Below, piece by piece: positions 28,483-40,383 of a DNA stretch of 64,000 nucleotides (within the stretch, counting starts at the first letter, position 1; every line of letters begins with the position of its first letter). The notes under the pieces are model-generated. The model made no database searches. It saw nothing but the letters and a program-made list of their open reading frames with translations, and was not told where the DNA came from. The DNA comes from Gibbula magus. Lineage: Eukaryota; Mollusca; Gastropoda; Trochida; Trochidae. The stretch is from positions 29,220,387 through 29,284,386 of the forward strand of contig OW388297.1 in assembly GCA_936450465.1 (NCBI GenBank), read 5' to 3'. The position numbers and the translations under genes were made by a program.

Positions 28483-29140
28483 GGGGGATTGGGAAATTAC
28501 AGCCATGTCGGGTAAAGGTATTCGGAGGGTAAAAATACGCACTGCCATAAATAGAACATAAATAAATGTAGAAAGTGTATTGACTTCAATTATTGTTTCT
28601 TTTAGAAATTTGAGAAGATATTGCATTGTTTGTAGCAGGAAAACTTCATGAATGACTTTTATTGACCAAAACAGTGACGAATTACTGAAATTTGAAAGAA
28701 ATTGCAACGAACAAGATATCATAAAGCATTTTGCTCTCTCACATACCAAATGTCAAAGGAAACCAAAATACATCTACTACCTTCTACTAGTCTTTTCATC
28801 AGCTTCTGGGAATACTTTAAACATTTATAATTACCGTAAAATTGGAAGTGTATGATGCAGTCAAACTCTGACTGCGTATCTTTAGCCTTATTGGCCCAAG
28901 GCAATAGTGGGTAGTCATCGGATTACTTTCAGTGTCAATGCATGAAGCATTTCTACTTAAAATTTCTACATTAATGTGATTACTAAAAGCCTAAACATTC
29001 ATCTTGAGATAGATTTTTCACATGTGAAATATTTTACTGGTCTAAATGGTCCATTATCTCTTAGGTGCGTAACTTTACGCGACAGCACTGTACTGCTTGT
29101 CAAATTATGTGACTTTTATGGGGTGCCAAACTAATTCGAT
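28483..29140. other. Upstream of RNF41, nothing firm
   Basis: No coding or repeat signal identified; overlapping short ORFs on both strands look incidental. Confidence 0.4.
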
Positions 29141-29303
29141 TTAGTAAGCTTACTAAATATGTGTCTGAATAAGTAAGCTTACTGAATATGTGTTTGAATT
29201 AGTAAGCTTACTAAATATGTTTCTGAATTAGTAAGCTTACTAAATATGTGTCTGAATTAGTAAGCTTACTAAATATGTGTCTGAATTAGTAAGATTACTA
29301 AAT
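29141..29303. repeat. 29-bp minisatellite with palindromic core
   Basis: About 5.6 copies of a unit containing TTAGTAAGCTTACTAA (16-bp perfect palindrome) followed by ATATGTGTCTGAA. Confidence 0.9.
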
Positions 29304-29599
29304 AACTATTAATGTCCTGTTTGTCACCTTTTAGAATAAACATCTAGCCTATCTGACTAAGACTAAACATTAACATTCCATTAGCTGCATTGATAAACGA
29401 GCTAATTCCACAATATTTTATATCCATTTCGTCGTAACATCGAACACTATATAAGCTTATAATATGTTCAGTTTTATTCATAAAATAATTCACTGTCTAC
29501 CTGTCAAAAATACCACTACACAAAACAGCAAAACGAAAACAAACTCAAGTACAAGCCGACATATTGTAAACCAAAGACATTTTCAAAAGTAAACGCTCA

Positions 29600-29820
29600 A
29601 AGTAAGACGAAAGAACTTATAAACAACAACGAAAAGAAATATTTGTCCAAAAATTACCATGAAAAGACACCGGTGTTTGCAACTGTTAAGTTTGTATCGC
29701 TAGTTTCTGTTCAATATTGGCGACCTGTAGATTTCCTCACGGAAACACAGATGCACACTTCCTGAAATGTGCGCAGACTCGGCTTTACCGTCAACCAAGA
29801 GTGACCTCCCCTTAGACCAC
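29600..29820 (-). promoter_or_regulatory. Possible RNF41 promoter and non-coding first exon
   Basis: More GC- and CpG-rich than its surroundings, with an ETS-like site (CAGGAAGTG on minus, 29756-29764) and a GT donor after TTTTCATG near 29656-29662 on minus. This fits the 5' UTR exon implied by the acceptor five bases before the RNF41 ATG. Inference only. Confidence 0.25.
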
Positions 29821-30024
29821 CAGCAAGCACCTGTCAAAGAGCGCTTCATTCAACCTGGGATAAATTGTCTCTCTGAAAATGTCTTGTGTTACATGTATAT
29901 GAACATCCGGTGAATAAGTAATCATATTCTCATACAATACTAACACATAATCTGTCACAGACAAACATTTTGAAACGATTTACATATTTGTATCAAATCA
30001 TTTCATGACATAAAACATAACGTA

Positions 30025-30110
30025 TTTCCTGTAATAAGCGCCCGGGCGCTTATTTTTTCGTATTTCCTCTAATAAGCGACCGGGCGCTTATTTTTTCAGC
30101 ACCCTTTGAC

Positions 30111-30146
<36 letters not shown>

Positions 30147-30155
30147 CGCTTATTA
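30025..30155. repeat. GC palindromes and a 33-base poly-C run
   Basis: A perfect 22-bp palindrome (AATAAGCGCCC and complement, 30033-30054) is followed by a near-perfect copy at 30071-30092, both preceded by TATTTCCT. Then comes a run of 33 C (30112-30144), immediately followed by another GGCGCTTATT half. Confidence 0.85.
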
Positions 30156-30185
30156 TCATTATCAAGTTCAAGTTTTCTTTTAGTC

Positions 30186-30396
30186 TGTTTCCAAAATTAT
30201 GTTTGACTAATTGACGCACGCCACAGTCGATGAATTGTCCGGTTTTCGATCAGAAATCGATACATTTATATCATCCGTATACTGAGTCGACTAAGATCAA
30301 AATGACAATTTTCGGCAACAGTCAGTACTTCTCGATAACATAACGCAATTTATAACGTTAGCAAATGTGACTCCAAACAACACAATGGATGTACCT
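30186..30396 (-). mobile_element. TTAA MITE family A, copy 2 (5'/inner part missing)
   Basis: Right terminus AACACAATGGATGTACCT at 30396 followed by TTAA (30397-30400); body with TTGTCCGGTTTTCGATCAG. The homology starts abruptly at about 30186, next to the poly-C block. Inverted relative to copy 3. Confidence 0.7.
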
Positions 30397-30870
30397 TTAA
30401 TAAGTGACTGAGGCCGATGTTCAAACTCACATCTTAAGAATTCGTATACACAACAACAACATTCACAAGAATTGTTTCAAGACATTTCTTTATGACGTGT
30501 ACACAATTGACAGTACGTATGCACAGTTACATGTATCTGTGTATACCGATATCTATACACAGAACATTTGTAACCATGAAGACTTGAGCTCTACCGGTGC
30601 AACTCCATGGCCTATATGTTTATACTCCTGGTCGTAATAAATACTAATAATAGAGCCGTTAAATTTATCAACATCTTGTTCAATCTAATTCAAAGTTACA
30701 TTTGATATATAGGCTCGTTTTTCCTTCTCAGCAGAAGTGCGCGCCGATATCCATGCGCAAATGGTCATGAGTGATATATAGAGGATATCTGACTTTTTTT
30801 TTTACTAATACCATGTTTATCTCATCGAGTGAGGTAGAAAGGCTATATTTTCACGAGTGAAAATATTATA

Positions 30871-31507
30871 AGAATAATCAACGAGTTGCGAGGAATTACG
30901 GATTATCTGTCCCGAGTTAAAGGTACATCCATTGTGTTGTTGGGGGTCACATATTGCAAACGTTATAAATGGTGTTACTTCATCGAGAAGTACCGACTGT
31001 TGACGAAAACTACCATTTTGATGATAGTAGACATAGCATATTGACGATATGAAGGTAAAAGTAGTGATTTCTGATCGAAAACCGGACAATGCACAGCGTG
31101 TGGCGCGCGCCAATGAGTCAAACGTAATTTTGGAATCTTATTTTTAAGAGACAAACAGATAATTTTGAGTTGATATTATTTAATAAGCCTTATAACTACT
31201 GCATGTAAATGGGACGTGCAGTTTCGGTTTCTGCACATACATAATGATGTTACTCAATTTTGATTTGAAACTAGTAATTATGATATATTTGGCGTTTGGG
31301 GATAAATATGCAAGCTGAGTGAATTTATTTGTATTGTAGACATCACATGTGGTGAGTTGGAACGTATAAAAGCCAAATAAAATTTTATGAAACACAATGG
31401 ATGTACCTTTAATTTGTGATAAACTCCGAGCTTTAGCGAGGAGTTTGACATAATAATTCACGAGGGACAGATTATTCGTAATTCCGAGCACCGAGTTGGT
31501 TATTCTT
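30871..31507. mobile_element. Inverted-repeat element split by MITE A copy 3
   Basis: The left arm 30871-30916 (AGAATAATCAACGAGTTGCG through CTGTCCCGAG) is mirrored by 31461-31507 (CGAGGGACAG through GTTGGTTATTCTT). The MITE at 30921-31408 lies between them, flanked by TTAA, so it inserted into the middle of this older element. Confidence 0.6.
30921..31408 (+). mobile_element. TTAA MITE family A, copy 3 (complete)
   Basis: Termini AGGTACATCCATTGTGTT and AACACAATGGATGTACCT, 18 bp and perfectly inverted, with TTAA on each outer side (30917-30920, 31409-31412). 488 bp, no ORF of its own. TTAA target choice points to piggyBac- or Kolobok-type transposase; which cannot be told without an autonomous relative. 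Confidence 0.85.
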
Positions 31508-31512
31508 TTTCT

Positions 31513-32189
31513 TACCTAAGATCATTTTAATGCGTAAAAATCGAAAAACAAGACCCCAATTCACGATCTTTGATACGACTGTAAATTACAAATTGTAGTC
31601 ATACGCCATTCATAAACTCTTTCACACCTTCAGGATGCGCATATCTAAATAGTTTCCAACTTGCTCTATTTTTCAGAACTATTCTAAAGTAACTGTTGAA
31701 TTTTATTGCCAAAACGGTTTACTGACATAGTAAACAACTCGTTTTATATTGTAAACTATGTCGCAGAATGAGAGAAAATTAATGAAAACGTGAACTTACA
31801 ATCGCATTGTTGGAATACAAGATAGGAGTGTAATTACGTCACCAAATGACGTCATGATTAATGACGTCACAAAGCAATGACGTTACGGCAGTGCAGTCGG
31901 CAACTCTTGCATGTTGCTTCGCCTTGCAAGTTTAGTACTGTAAATACGGTCTCGGAAACTTAGGTTGAACATGATTTTATATTTAATAAGTTTTACTGGC
32001 ATGTGACTTCAATTAGGTTTGCTCAAAATTGTTCAATTATGTGATTTAGCTAAAACAGGATAGCTAAGGAATTCATGAATGAGCACAAAGTAGTTCCGTC
32101 AACCAGATCATTAAATCATGTCTGTACAAGAAGGCATAATAACTGAACATAGAAACGTTTTGAAGAAATATTATTATTTTTGTTCGATA
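31513..32189. other. Intergenic, nothing recognised
   Basis: AT-rich. Several TGACGT(C/A)A motifs cluster at 31836-31885 (ACGTCACCAAATGACGTCAT, then more), resembling CRE half sites. Confidence 0.4.
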
Positions 32190-33790
32190 ACAGGGCAGAA
32201 AATTTAGTTGGGTATTTAGGATAATATGCTTGGAGATATTTTTCTCTAAGTTGTGAGTACACAGGGCATATAAGTAAAAAATGGTATTCGTCTTCTATTT
32301 AATCTAAGCGACAAAGCTTACAGATTCTTTCTTCACGAGTAATTTTTATATAGCGCCCTGTCTCAACACAAAGGTCATGAGATGAACATCTAAAACGTGA
32401 AAGAGCAATTCGAATTTATTTAACAGTAACATTTGATAAGTAATTATATATATAATCTTCCCTTTTTATTTCAGATTTAATCATTTTGTAATAACAACAC
32501 TTGTTTGTTAAGGACATTGATGCTGTCCATGTCTGCATATAAATATATTTTAATCTATGGGTTAATGAAAGTAAAAAAAATCGATTTTAAATACACATAA
32601 AGTTGTTTTCTTACACCAGTCACTTAGTTTGTTTTACCATTTATATCATAAACTAACATCATGTTATAAACGTTTTTGGTAACCTGTCGGAGGTCATGTC
32701 AATAAGTCTCAACCAATATTTAATAACTTTCATATTCAAATATATATAAAGAGGAAATCTTCCACATTCTCCTTACACCATCATACTAGATCTTTACACC
32801 CAAATACCCTTTGCATGCATGTAAATGAATCTTTTTTTTATGGCATCAAAGTGGTGTACGCCCCATACTTCTGACCCATCTAATAGAATTGGGAGTATCT
32901 TTACATCAAATATTTTTTTAAAAGATTGGTATGAAATGTTTCCTAAAACTTTGAGATTCTTAAATATGCACATAAACACTTTCTTTGCTATTAATGTTTA
33001 TTCCATGATAGGTTTCTGCTGAAGTGAACACAAAGATATTTATACAATCCGTAGCTTCTAATTTTTCTCCTTTAAGGTACCAATGTTCATTACTTGATAA
33101 CTTGCATCCATTTTTAAATACACGAACTTTTGTCTTATTCATGTTTACTGTCAGCTTTCATTTCTCACAGTCACAATCAAGTTCATTAATTTGACTCTGT
33201 AAGCCTTAGATTGTTGGCAATAAAAGGATAATATCATCTGCAAACAATAGTAAAAATATCTGGGTAATATCCGGATGAAGCTGAGTGCCATAATCACAGT
33301 TGGTATTTATTTGTGCAGATATATCATTAATGAAAAATGTAAAGAGAAATGGGATGAAAATGTACCCTTGTCTTACTCCTAACTGACTAATAAAGGTTTG
33401 TGAAATCTCATTATTATTACGTACACATACCTTTACGTTCATAAATGCTACCCAATAGTTTATTCATTTTGTTAGTCAACAAAGAGCTCATAAAATCTCC
33501 CATCTTTGATACTGAGGTATCTGTTAACTAAAGCTTGAAGGATAAATATGTTGTCAATAGTTGAGTAGCCTTCTCTAAAATCAGCTTGTTCTTCATTAAT
33601 TTTGTTCAGTGTATCTGCCCAAAACACTAACCTTTTATTAATTATGTATGTACATAATTTACCAAATATGCTGAGCAGTGAGATACCTCTATAATTGTTT
33701 ACATTAAGATCAGCTTGTTTATGTATTGGCACAACTATCGCCAATGACCAAACCTCTGTGAATGGTTCCTTTTCTTAACTAACTTTGAAT
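32190..33790 (-). pseudogene. Degenerate non-LTR retrotransposon (LINE) reverse transcriptase
   Basis: Read on minus: FTEVWSLAIVVPIHK and NNYRGISLLSIFGKL (33770-33650, RT start), then LFADDIILLLPT near 33206-33235 (the Y/FxDD active-site box). KLTVNMNKTKVRVFKNG follows (about 33100-33165), FDVKILPILLDGSEVWG (about 32850-32920), and a C-terminal IEDEYHFLLICPVYSQL (about 32240-32310). The segments lie in order but are broken by frameshifts and stops. No endonuclease domain is found upstream. Exact clade not assignable. Confidence 0.85.
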
Positions 33791-33989
33791 ACAAGTTCAA
33801 GGTGAGGCAGAATAATATCTGAAGAGTGATTTGTTACATTTAAGATGATGACCAAAATCGAGACAAAAATCGAGATTTAAACGCAAATCCAGATATTGAA
33901 AACCAAACAAAGAGAGAAAATCTTTGATTTTACAAGGTACCTTACAATGTGTTTGGGGATGTAGGGGTTCTTGAGAAGTCGAAAGTGTC

Positions 33990-34060
33990 ATATGTGAACG
34001 GACGACGGCCTGTGCTATAAGCCCATCTGGCATTTTGGGCCTTTTAGACTAAAAAGGCAT
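33990..34060 (-). repeat. End fragment of the bivalve-type repeat
   Basis: CGGACGACGGCCTGTGCTAT then AAGCCCATCTGGC...GGGCC...AAAAAG parallels the right end of copy 3 (28420-28482) with decay. Only about 70 bp remain. Confidence 0.55.
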
Positions 34061-35379
34061 TGTCAAAAACCAGAAATATGTCCTGGTTTTAAATCATTTG
34101 GCAATATATAGTTATATTCAACGCTTAAAGGTTATATCTGGCCCTTATATATTACACATTGGTGTTTCTATAACAAACAATAGTAAATCCTGTACTTGGT
34201 CAGAAAAAAGCTGATCTCTAAAAGTATTTGACACTTTCTGTAATCTGTAATGTTATAGGTACCATTAAGCCTGTCTTTTAATACAGACCTACGGAGCATA
34301 TATAACATTACAGTTAGTGTAAACTATAGAATGGTAGTAGCTGATTTCAAGAAATAAAATATCAATTATATCACAATTAGGAAAACAATGATGTCATTTC
34401 CAATTACTTCACATTGCAAAGTGAAACGTATAAAGCGTATTTCTCCAATTAAATGACACAGAGAAATATTGGAAACAAATTCAACGCTCTCCCCTGTACT
34501 ACCAACTCTATCCTGGTAATATGTTTAGGTCACGAATGCCAAATATCATCAATGATGTTATTTTATCGGGAAATACTGACTGTTACTGAAAATTATTATT
34601 CTATGCTATTCATGTATCATTTAACATTAAAGCACGCCACGTGCTAGTATTTTATAGACGCTGCGACGTATAGACCCGACGACCGAGCCGTTACTAAACT
34701 TTAGTTAGCATTCATCGAAGTGTATCGTTACTGATTTCGATGACCACGTTTCATGACAGATAAGATAATAAATATTTACTGGTTATGATTTACCTGAACT
34801 GTTTCATTAACGTTGAATATATAGATGTTGATCTATGATGATTAATATGAAATAAGACGATAATTAATATAGTTTAAACAAACTCTATTCGTGCAATCAA
34901 AGGAAATATGACCAAGGAAATAAAGCAGATATGATATGATTGCCTACATTCGTTGATCTCGAGATACAGTAAATTCTATCTTCTTGACTGTTTTGCATTT
35001 TTGTTGCAAAAAAAAATGTCTCGATGTTACTGTGTCCTAGTTGTACCAGCGTAGTATGTAGAATTAGTGAGTGGTTTTGAAAAATAATTTCTATTTTCTA
35101 AAATCAACGAAGGATGTCAACTCCCTTGCATTTATTAAAGCTTGAAATATAATTCTTTACTAATTAATTTTGAAATATGTTTATACCAAGCATATATTCT
35201 TCAGGCATATTCTCCGTTGATATCAGACATATGTCTACAGACAGACCGAGAGATTTTATTTTGTAAAATTCTATCTGAAACTAACGTTTTCTCAACAAAG
35301 TCATAGATTAAAATATAAGAATTGAATATTAATTTTAAGTTATCACTGAAAAATGTCCTTTCTGGCGAAATAAACGCAT
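34061..35379. other. Intergenic, nothing recognised
   Basis: AT-rich, short ORFs only; no repeat family I can place. Confidence 0.45.
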
Positions 35380-35383
35380 TTAA

Positions 35384-35887
35384 AGGTGCATCCATTGTCT
35401 TTCATAACATTGTATTTAGCTTAATACATTCCAACACACCGTATGTGTTGTTTACAGTACAAATAAATTGAAATCCAATAAATTCACTCAGCTTGCATAT
35501 TCATCGCCTATCGCCAAATATTTAATAATTACTAGTTTTCATTTAAATTCGAGTAACATCATTATGCATGTGAAGAAACCGAAACTGCGTGTCCCATTAC
35601 ATGCACAGTAGTTATATGACCTGTTAAACATTATCAACACAAATTTGTCATTTTGTCTGTTATAAATAAGATTCCAAAATTACGTTTGACGCATTGGCGC
35701 GCGTCAATTGTCCGGTTTTCGTTCAGAAATGACTACTTTTACCTTCATGTCGTCAATACAGTATATATATACTGAGTCGACTATCATCAAAATGGTACTT
35801 TTCGGTAACAGTCGGTACTTCTCTATAAAGTAACACCATTTATAACGTTTGGAATATGTAACCCCCAACAACACAATGGCTGTACCT
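35384..35887 (-). mobile_element. TTAA MITE family A, copy 4
   Basis: Minus-oriented, 504 bp. Left tip AGGTGCATCCATTGT preceded by TTAA (35380-35383); right tip ACACAATGGCTGTACCT followed by TTAC, a one-base decay of TTAA. The body carries the complement of CGAAAACCGGACAATTG and shared segments. Confidence 0.8.
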
Positions 35888-35891
35888 TTAC

Positions 35892-36714
35892 ATGTCTTTA
35901 ATTTTAGAAGTAAAAAGAGCCATTTATGTTAGAATTATCTCAGAAAACAGTTGCTGTAAATACATAGGTAAAGACATCATTGGGATGGACAGGATTTTAT
36001 ATTCTCCTTCGTTAAACTACAAATCGTTTATTAATTTTGAATGATATCATCCTTTGTTTATTTCAATGTCGTGATTTCACTTATATACATAACAAATAAA
36101 TGATTTCACAAATGTACGTTTTCGTGCGTAGTCATATATATGTAGGCTATTGTGTAGGGGATATTTGATAACATGTTCTTGTTACAAAATTGATTTTTGA
36201 TTTTATTTTACCATATTGCGTATTAACTAGTCTCTTGTTTTCGTGGTGAATACTTTTATTGTACTCGTTAGTCGTACCTGATGCATAACTTGAAACGTGT
36301 GTGAATAGAATCCTTGCGCAGTTCTGTATTGAAGAGTAGGCCTACAGCTGTTCTCAAGCCTGACGAGATGATATTTGTTAGTCCTGGCCAATGTTTTGTA
36401 GAGTTGTCTCCCATCAATGAGATTTTATATTCTAATACAAAATTTGACTAAAAATTATACGGTGTTTTAAATACTTTAAAAAAAATTGACAAAGGCCTAT
36501 GATGAATTAAAATTATTATTATGGAAATTAATATATCGAAATATGTACAGTTACAGGTACGTAGGCCTTTGTATACACATATAGTCCTGTTATATTCATA
36601 AAGTCTGCTGATATATTAAGTTAAAACAACTCTTTTTTTTTCAACCGAGTAGGCCTAAAATCTTTGAAACTTTGAACATCACCTGTGCTTGTCAATACTT
36701 ATAAAGATGAATAG
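35892..36714. other. Intergenic, nothing recognised
   Basis: AT-rich; no coding or repeat signal found. Confidence 0.45.
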
Positions 36715-36720
36715 GTTATA

Positions 36721-37468
36721 GATTTTAGGAAAAAGAAATCTACATTAAATGCTGTGACTATAGATGATGGTGAAATAGAAAGAGTAACAGAATACAAATA
36801 TCTGGGTACTGTCTTGGATTCAAAACTTTCTAGGAATGAAAACACTGATAACATTTATAAGAAAGGGCAGCAACGTTTGCATTTTTTGTGGAGATTGAGA
36901 CATTTTAAAATAGATCAGACCATACTGAGATTATTTTACAGAACGTTTATCCAAAGTGTCTTGACCTTTAATTTCTTGAGCTGGTACGGAAACCTCCCTG
37001 TTCGGAATAAAAACAAACTCTCAAAAATTGTTAAAACAGCTTAAAAAATTATTGGACTTCCAATTGAAAGTATCGGCGAATATTATGAGCAGCAAATTTC
37101 CAAAAAAACAAACAAAATTTTAAGTGACCAATCACATCCTTTTTTCGGAATATTCTTGGCTACCTTCAGGACGCAGACTGCGCATGCCGACTGGGAGAAC
37201 AAACAGGTTTCGCTACTCTTATATACCAAACAGTGTTCGTTCGTACAATGACCTATTTATTGAATAATGTCATATTTTATTTGATCAAGTGAATTGTGAG
37301 TGTGACTAACTCGGATGTGTTCATGTTAATTAGTCAAATTCTATTATGCAAAATAATATTATCATGTATATTTTGTTTGCGATGTGTGTTTGAAACTGGA
37401 GAACTGTATATATGATGTAAAACAAATTTCCCTTGGGACAATAAAGACATTATCTTATCTTATCTTAT
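36721..37468 (+). pseudogene. 3' end of a CR1/L2-type LINE
   Basis: In frame from 36721: DFRKKKS, IERVTEYKYLGTVLDSKLS, LRLFYRTFIQSVLTFNFLSW, then an in-frame TAA at 37042-37044. After the stop the same frame resumes with KIIGLPIES and ends with SGRRLRMPTGRTNRFRYSYI. These are the post-RT C-terminal motifs of L2/CR1-group LINEs. The 3' tail ATTTCCCTTGGGACAATAAA followed by (TATCT)n (37425-37468) is the usual end of that group. 5'-truncated and nonsense-mutated. Confidence 0.8.
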
Positions 37469-37619
37469 GTCAAAATGAAAATAAAAATAAGAAAATAAGA
37501 AAAATATTATCATCCATATGCGTTATCCATTTAAAATTCTTGCAATATAAGTCATGAATATGAATTGTAAATAACAATATTGTTTTACTGGTTGATTTCT
37601 GTCTTTCTGGAGCTTAAAA

Positions 37620-37990
37620 CTATAATGTAAACAGTGAGGAACTAGGTCATAGTGACCCGGCGTATGGATTGGCCTGGGTCAAATTGTTACGTAACAATTC
37701 CGACTCAACGTTCCTAACCTTATTTTTAATAATAAAAAAAAGAAGATACTGGTTCTCTTCCGTGGACTATGAAAACACATAGAAAATGAATGATACAAAT
37801 TGAAAACGCGTTGATTACCGAAATACAGCTCGCAAAAAGAGAACTATTTCATTCCAGGTCAGCGGAAGTGTACGTAAATGGAGTGCAAACCGTCAGAGGA
37901 GCTCTGCGTCGGCCAAAACCACATCTCTACAGTGGTGTTGTAACTGGGACTCGACAGTTTCTAAGACGCGAAATACGGTGCCGACTGAAC
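37620..37990 (+). other. Possible first exon or promoter of an unknown gene
   Basis: More GC-rich than its surroundings, ending at a strong donor CTGAACG|GTAAGTTG at about 37991. A 95-codon frame (37790-38077) runs through the donor and does not resemble a known protein; other frames are short. It could be a 5' UTR exon for a plus-strand gene whose exon is seen at 49175, but nothing links them directly. Confidence 0.25.
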
Positions 37991-38698
37991 GGTAAGTTGT
38001 GCAATGTCAATTTTATAATCATACAAAATATTGAAAAAGATCACCTAAACGCTAGATCGTGTGGACACGCCACATAGGCCTAGTCGAGTCGATCTGCTCA
38101 GGCAAGTTGCGATCTGTAGCATCGGAATAACCCGCTGCCTGATTGGATAGAAACACGCTTAGACGTTGTCTTTTACAGAATGTCATGTGTGATCAGCGTA
38201 TTATCTCCATATAATTAGATGTTTACGATCAACACTGAGAATTACCGCTTGTTTATGACACCATTTCTGTCACCATAAGACGGCGCTAATCAGTATGACA
38301 ATTCGTTCTTTGAAATCGGACCAAGTTCAAGTCTGTCATTGTGTCACTGTGATCAATTCTCTTTGATTTTTATAATCTCATAACTAACGAAAAGTTATTA
38401 TCATTTTCCGTAGATATTTTATTTCATGTTAATTTCAAATTTTGAATTAAAAATATGTATTAAATTTTCCGTCGTAACTAAAAAAAAAAACATGAAAAAC
38501 CTTTTGATCTTTTATTCATCTACTACATTAGATTCCTGGGTTGTTTCATCTGTTGCCTTTATTAAAAAAAGTTTTTTGTCTGGCCTTTTAAAAATAATAA
38601 ATTCCAGTACATTTATAAATCAATTGATATGAATAAAATGTAAATATTCTCCGGTTTTAATACTGAAGTGAAATTAGTTAAAATTTAGTGCAGATTAA

Positions 38699-39643
38699 AG
38701 GTACTGAGTGCCGTGCCATAAGTTAACGGAGGGTGAAGTTTTTTCCATAGACTTACATGTTTATTAAGTCTAGGATAAATAATTTTCATAAAATAAGTTC
38801 TCGTTGTATCAATGTCAAATTTCTCAGCTTTATTTGAAATCATTTCAGCTTGAAGTACATATAATATAAATTACATTTTCTGATTTCAATTTCACATAAA
38901 TTCATCCAATTTACCTGCATATGTACATTAGATAAAAACGTTTCCCTTACATCGCCATGTTAAATTTTTCACAATTATGTATATATCTTGCTCAAATTAC
39001 TTTCATTCCCTGGATAGAAAATGGTAAATTAAATGAAAATTGTGAGGTTGTAGCCAAGATGATTCCTCACAGCCCTGATAAATTTGAATATAATCGGACA
39101 CAAATCCTATAGAGAAAATTTGAAATTATGGAACGGCACTGTACATCCATTGTGTTGTTGGATGTCACATATGTCAAATGTAAAATAAATGATGTTAATC
39201 TTTCGAGAAGAACTGACAGTTACCGAAAATTGCGTTTTTGATGATGGGTCAAAATAGTATATTGACAATTTAAAGGTAAAAGTGTTGATTTTTTATCGAA
39301 AACCGGAAAATGCACCGCGAGGGGCACGCGTCAATTGGTCAAACGTAATTTTGGAAACTTATTTTCACCATACAAACAGATAACTTTGGGTTGATAGTGT
39401 TTAATAGGTCTCTACTTATAACTACTGTGCATGTAAATGGGACGTGTAGTTTCGGTTTCTGTGCATGTATAACGATGTTGCTCAGTTTTAATTAAAAACT
39501 AGTTATTATGATATAATTGGCTATTGGGGATGAATATATGATGAATAAGTTGAGTGAAATTATTTGAACTGAAATCAGCACATATCGTATGTTGGCACGT
39601 ATTTCAGCCAAATAAAATTTTATGAAACACAATGGATGTATCT
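38699..39643 (+). mobile_element. TTAA MITE family A, copy 5, interrupted by another element
   Basis: TTAA at 38695-38698, then AGGTAC. The rest of the terminus (GTACATCCATTGTGTTG) resumes at 39141. The right tip AACACAATGGATGTATCT ends at 39643, followed by TTAA. Without the insert its length is about 500 bp, like the other copies. Confidence 0.85.
38704..39141. mobile_element. Mariner-type MITE inserted in MITE A
   Basis: The left end CTGAGTGCCGTGCCATAA and the right end TTATGGAACGGCACTG are inverted copies. TA (within a duplicated GTAC) stands on both sides at 38702-38703 and 39142-39143. About 438 bp with an AT-rich core and no long ORF. The CAGTGC-type tip plus TA duplication fits Tc1/mariner. 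Confidence 0.75.
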
Positions 39644-39719
39644 TTAACACAGGTGTGCAGTCAATTTTCTTGTAGAATTTGTTGCAAACAATAACTTTCA
39701 ATTTCCAAGAGCATTCTTA

Positions 39720-40234
39720 TTTTAAAAAAAAATGCATTTCAGTATCTTGTACAAAATCAAAGTGCAATTCATTGTGTATGTAATTTGTAAGTGTTCAGTG
39801 GTGGAGCCAGATTGTTGGAAGTGTTTTTTCATGTAAATTTTATGGACGTCCCCCCTTCAAAATTTCTTGATCTGACACTGGTGTTTATTAGAAAAATCTT
39901 TCATCAACAACATCTACGATGGTACATCAGAAATAATTCTGGTATAAGAACATGTCAAAGTAATTTTTGTTTCATGAACATCACCAACCCTCAACTCAAT
40001 TCTTGCACTGCTCCCAAATGTGACTTGTCATTCAAATTAGTTTTCCCTCTATTGCATACCACATGATTTATGACATACAACACAGTAACAAGGATTCTTG
40101 AAGCTACAGCACTAACAGCCTCAGTAAAGAAATGAACGAATTTCTCACCATCTTTTTAACAGTGTATAAGTCGACAACAATGTTTTGCAGGAGAAAATAA
40201 AAGACACAAAGTATGGGAAACACCTCATCATTAC
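39720..40234. other. Intergenic, nothing recognised
   Basis: A 91-codon plus-strand frame at 39791-40066 has no motif, no conserved feel and no splice context; treated as chance. Confidence 0.4.
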
Positions 40235-40236
40235 TA

Positions 40237-40383
40237 CAGTAGAACACGGATATAGCGAACAAATTTCGGGCCTAAAGGCTCGTAAAAAGCCCTATATAAT
40301 ATGATTAACTTGAATAGCAAAAAACAGATAAAGTGAACTAATTTTGTTGTTCCCTTGGAGTTCGTTATATCCGTTGTCTACTG
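40237..40383. mobile_element. Pogo/Tigger-like MITE
   Basis: CAGTAGAACACGGATATAGC and GAAC at the left mirrored by GTTCGTTATATCCGTTGTC then TACTG at the right. TA precedes the left end; the right TA has decayed to TC. 147 bp. Confidence 0.65.

Noticed and set aside
33797..34033. 78-codon minus-strand frame upstream of the LINE RT
   Set aside because: Runs into the bivalve-type repeat fragment and shows no endonuclease motif.
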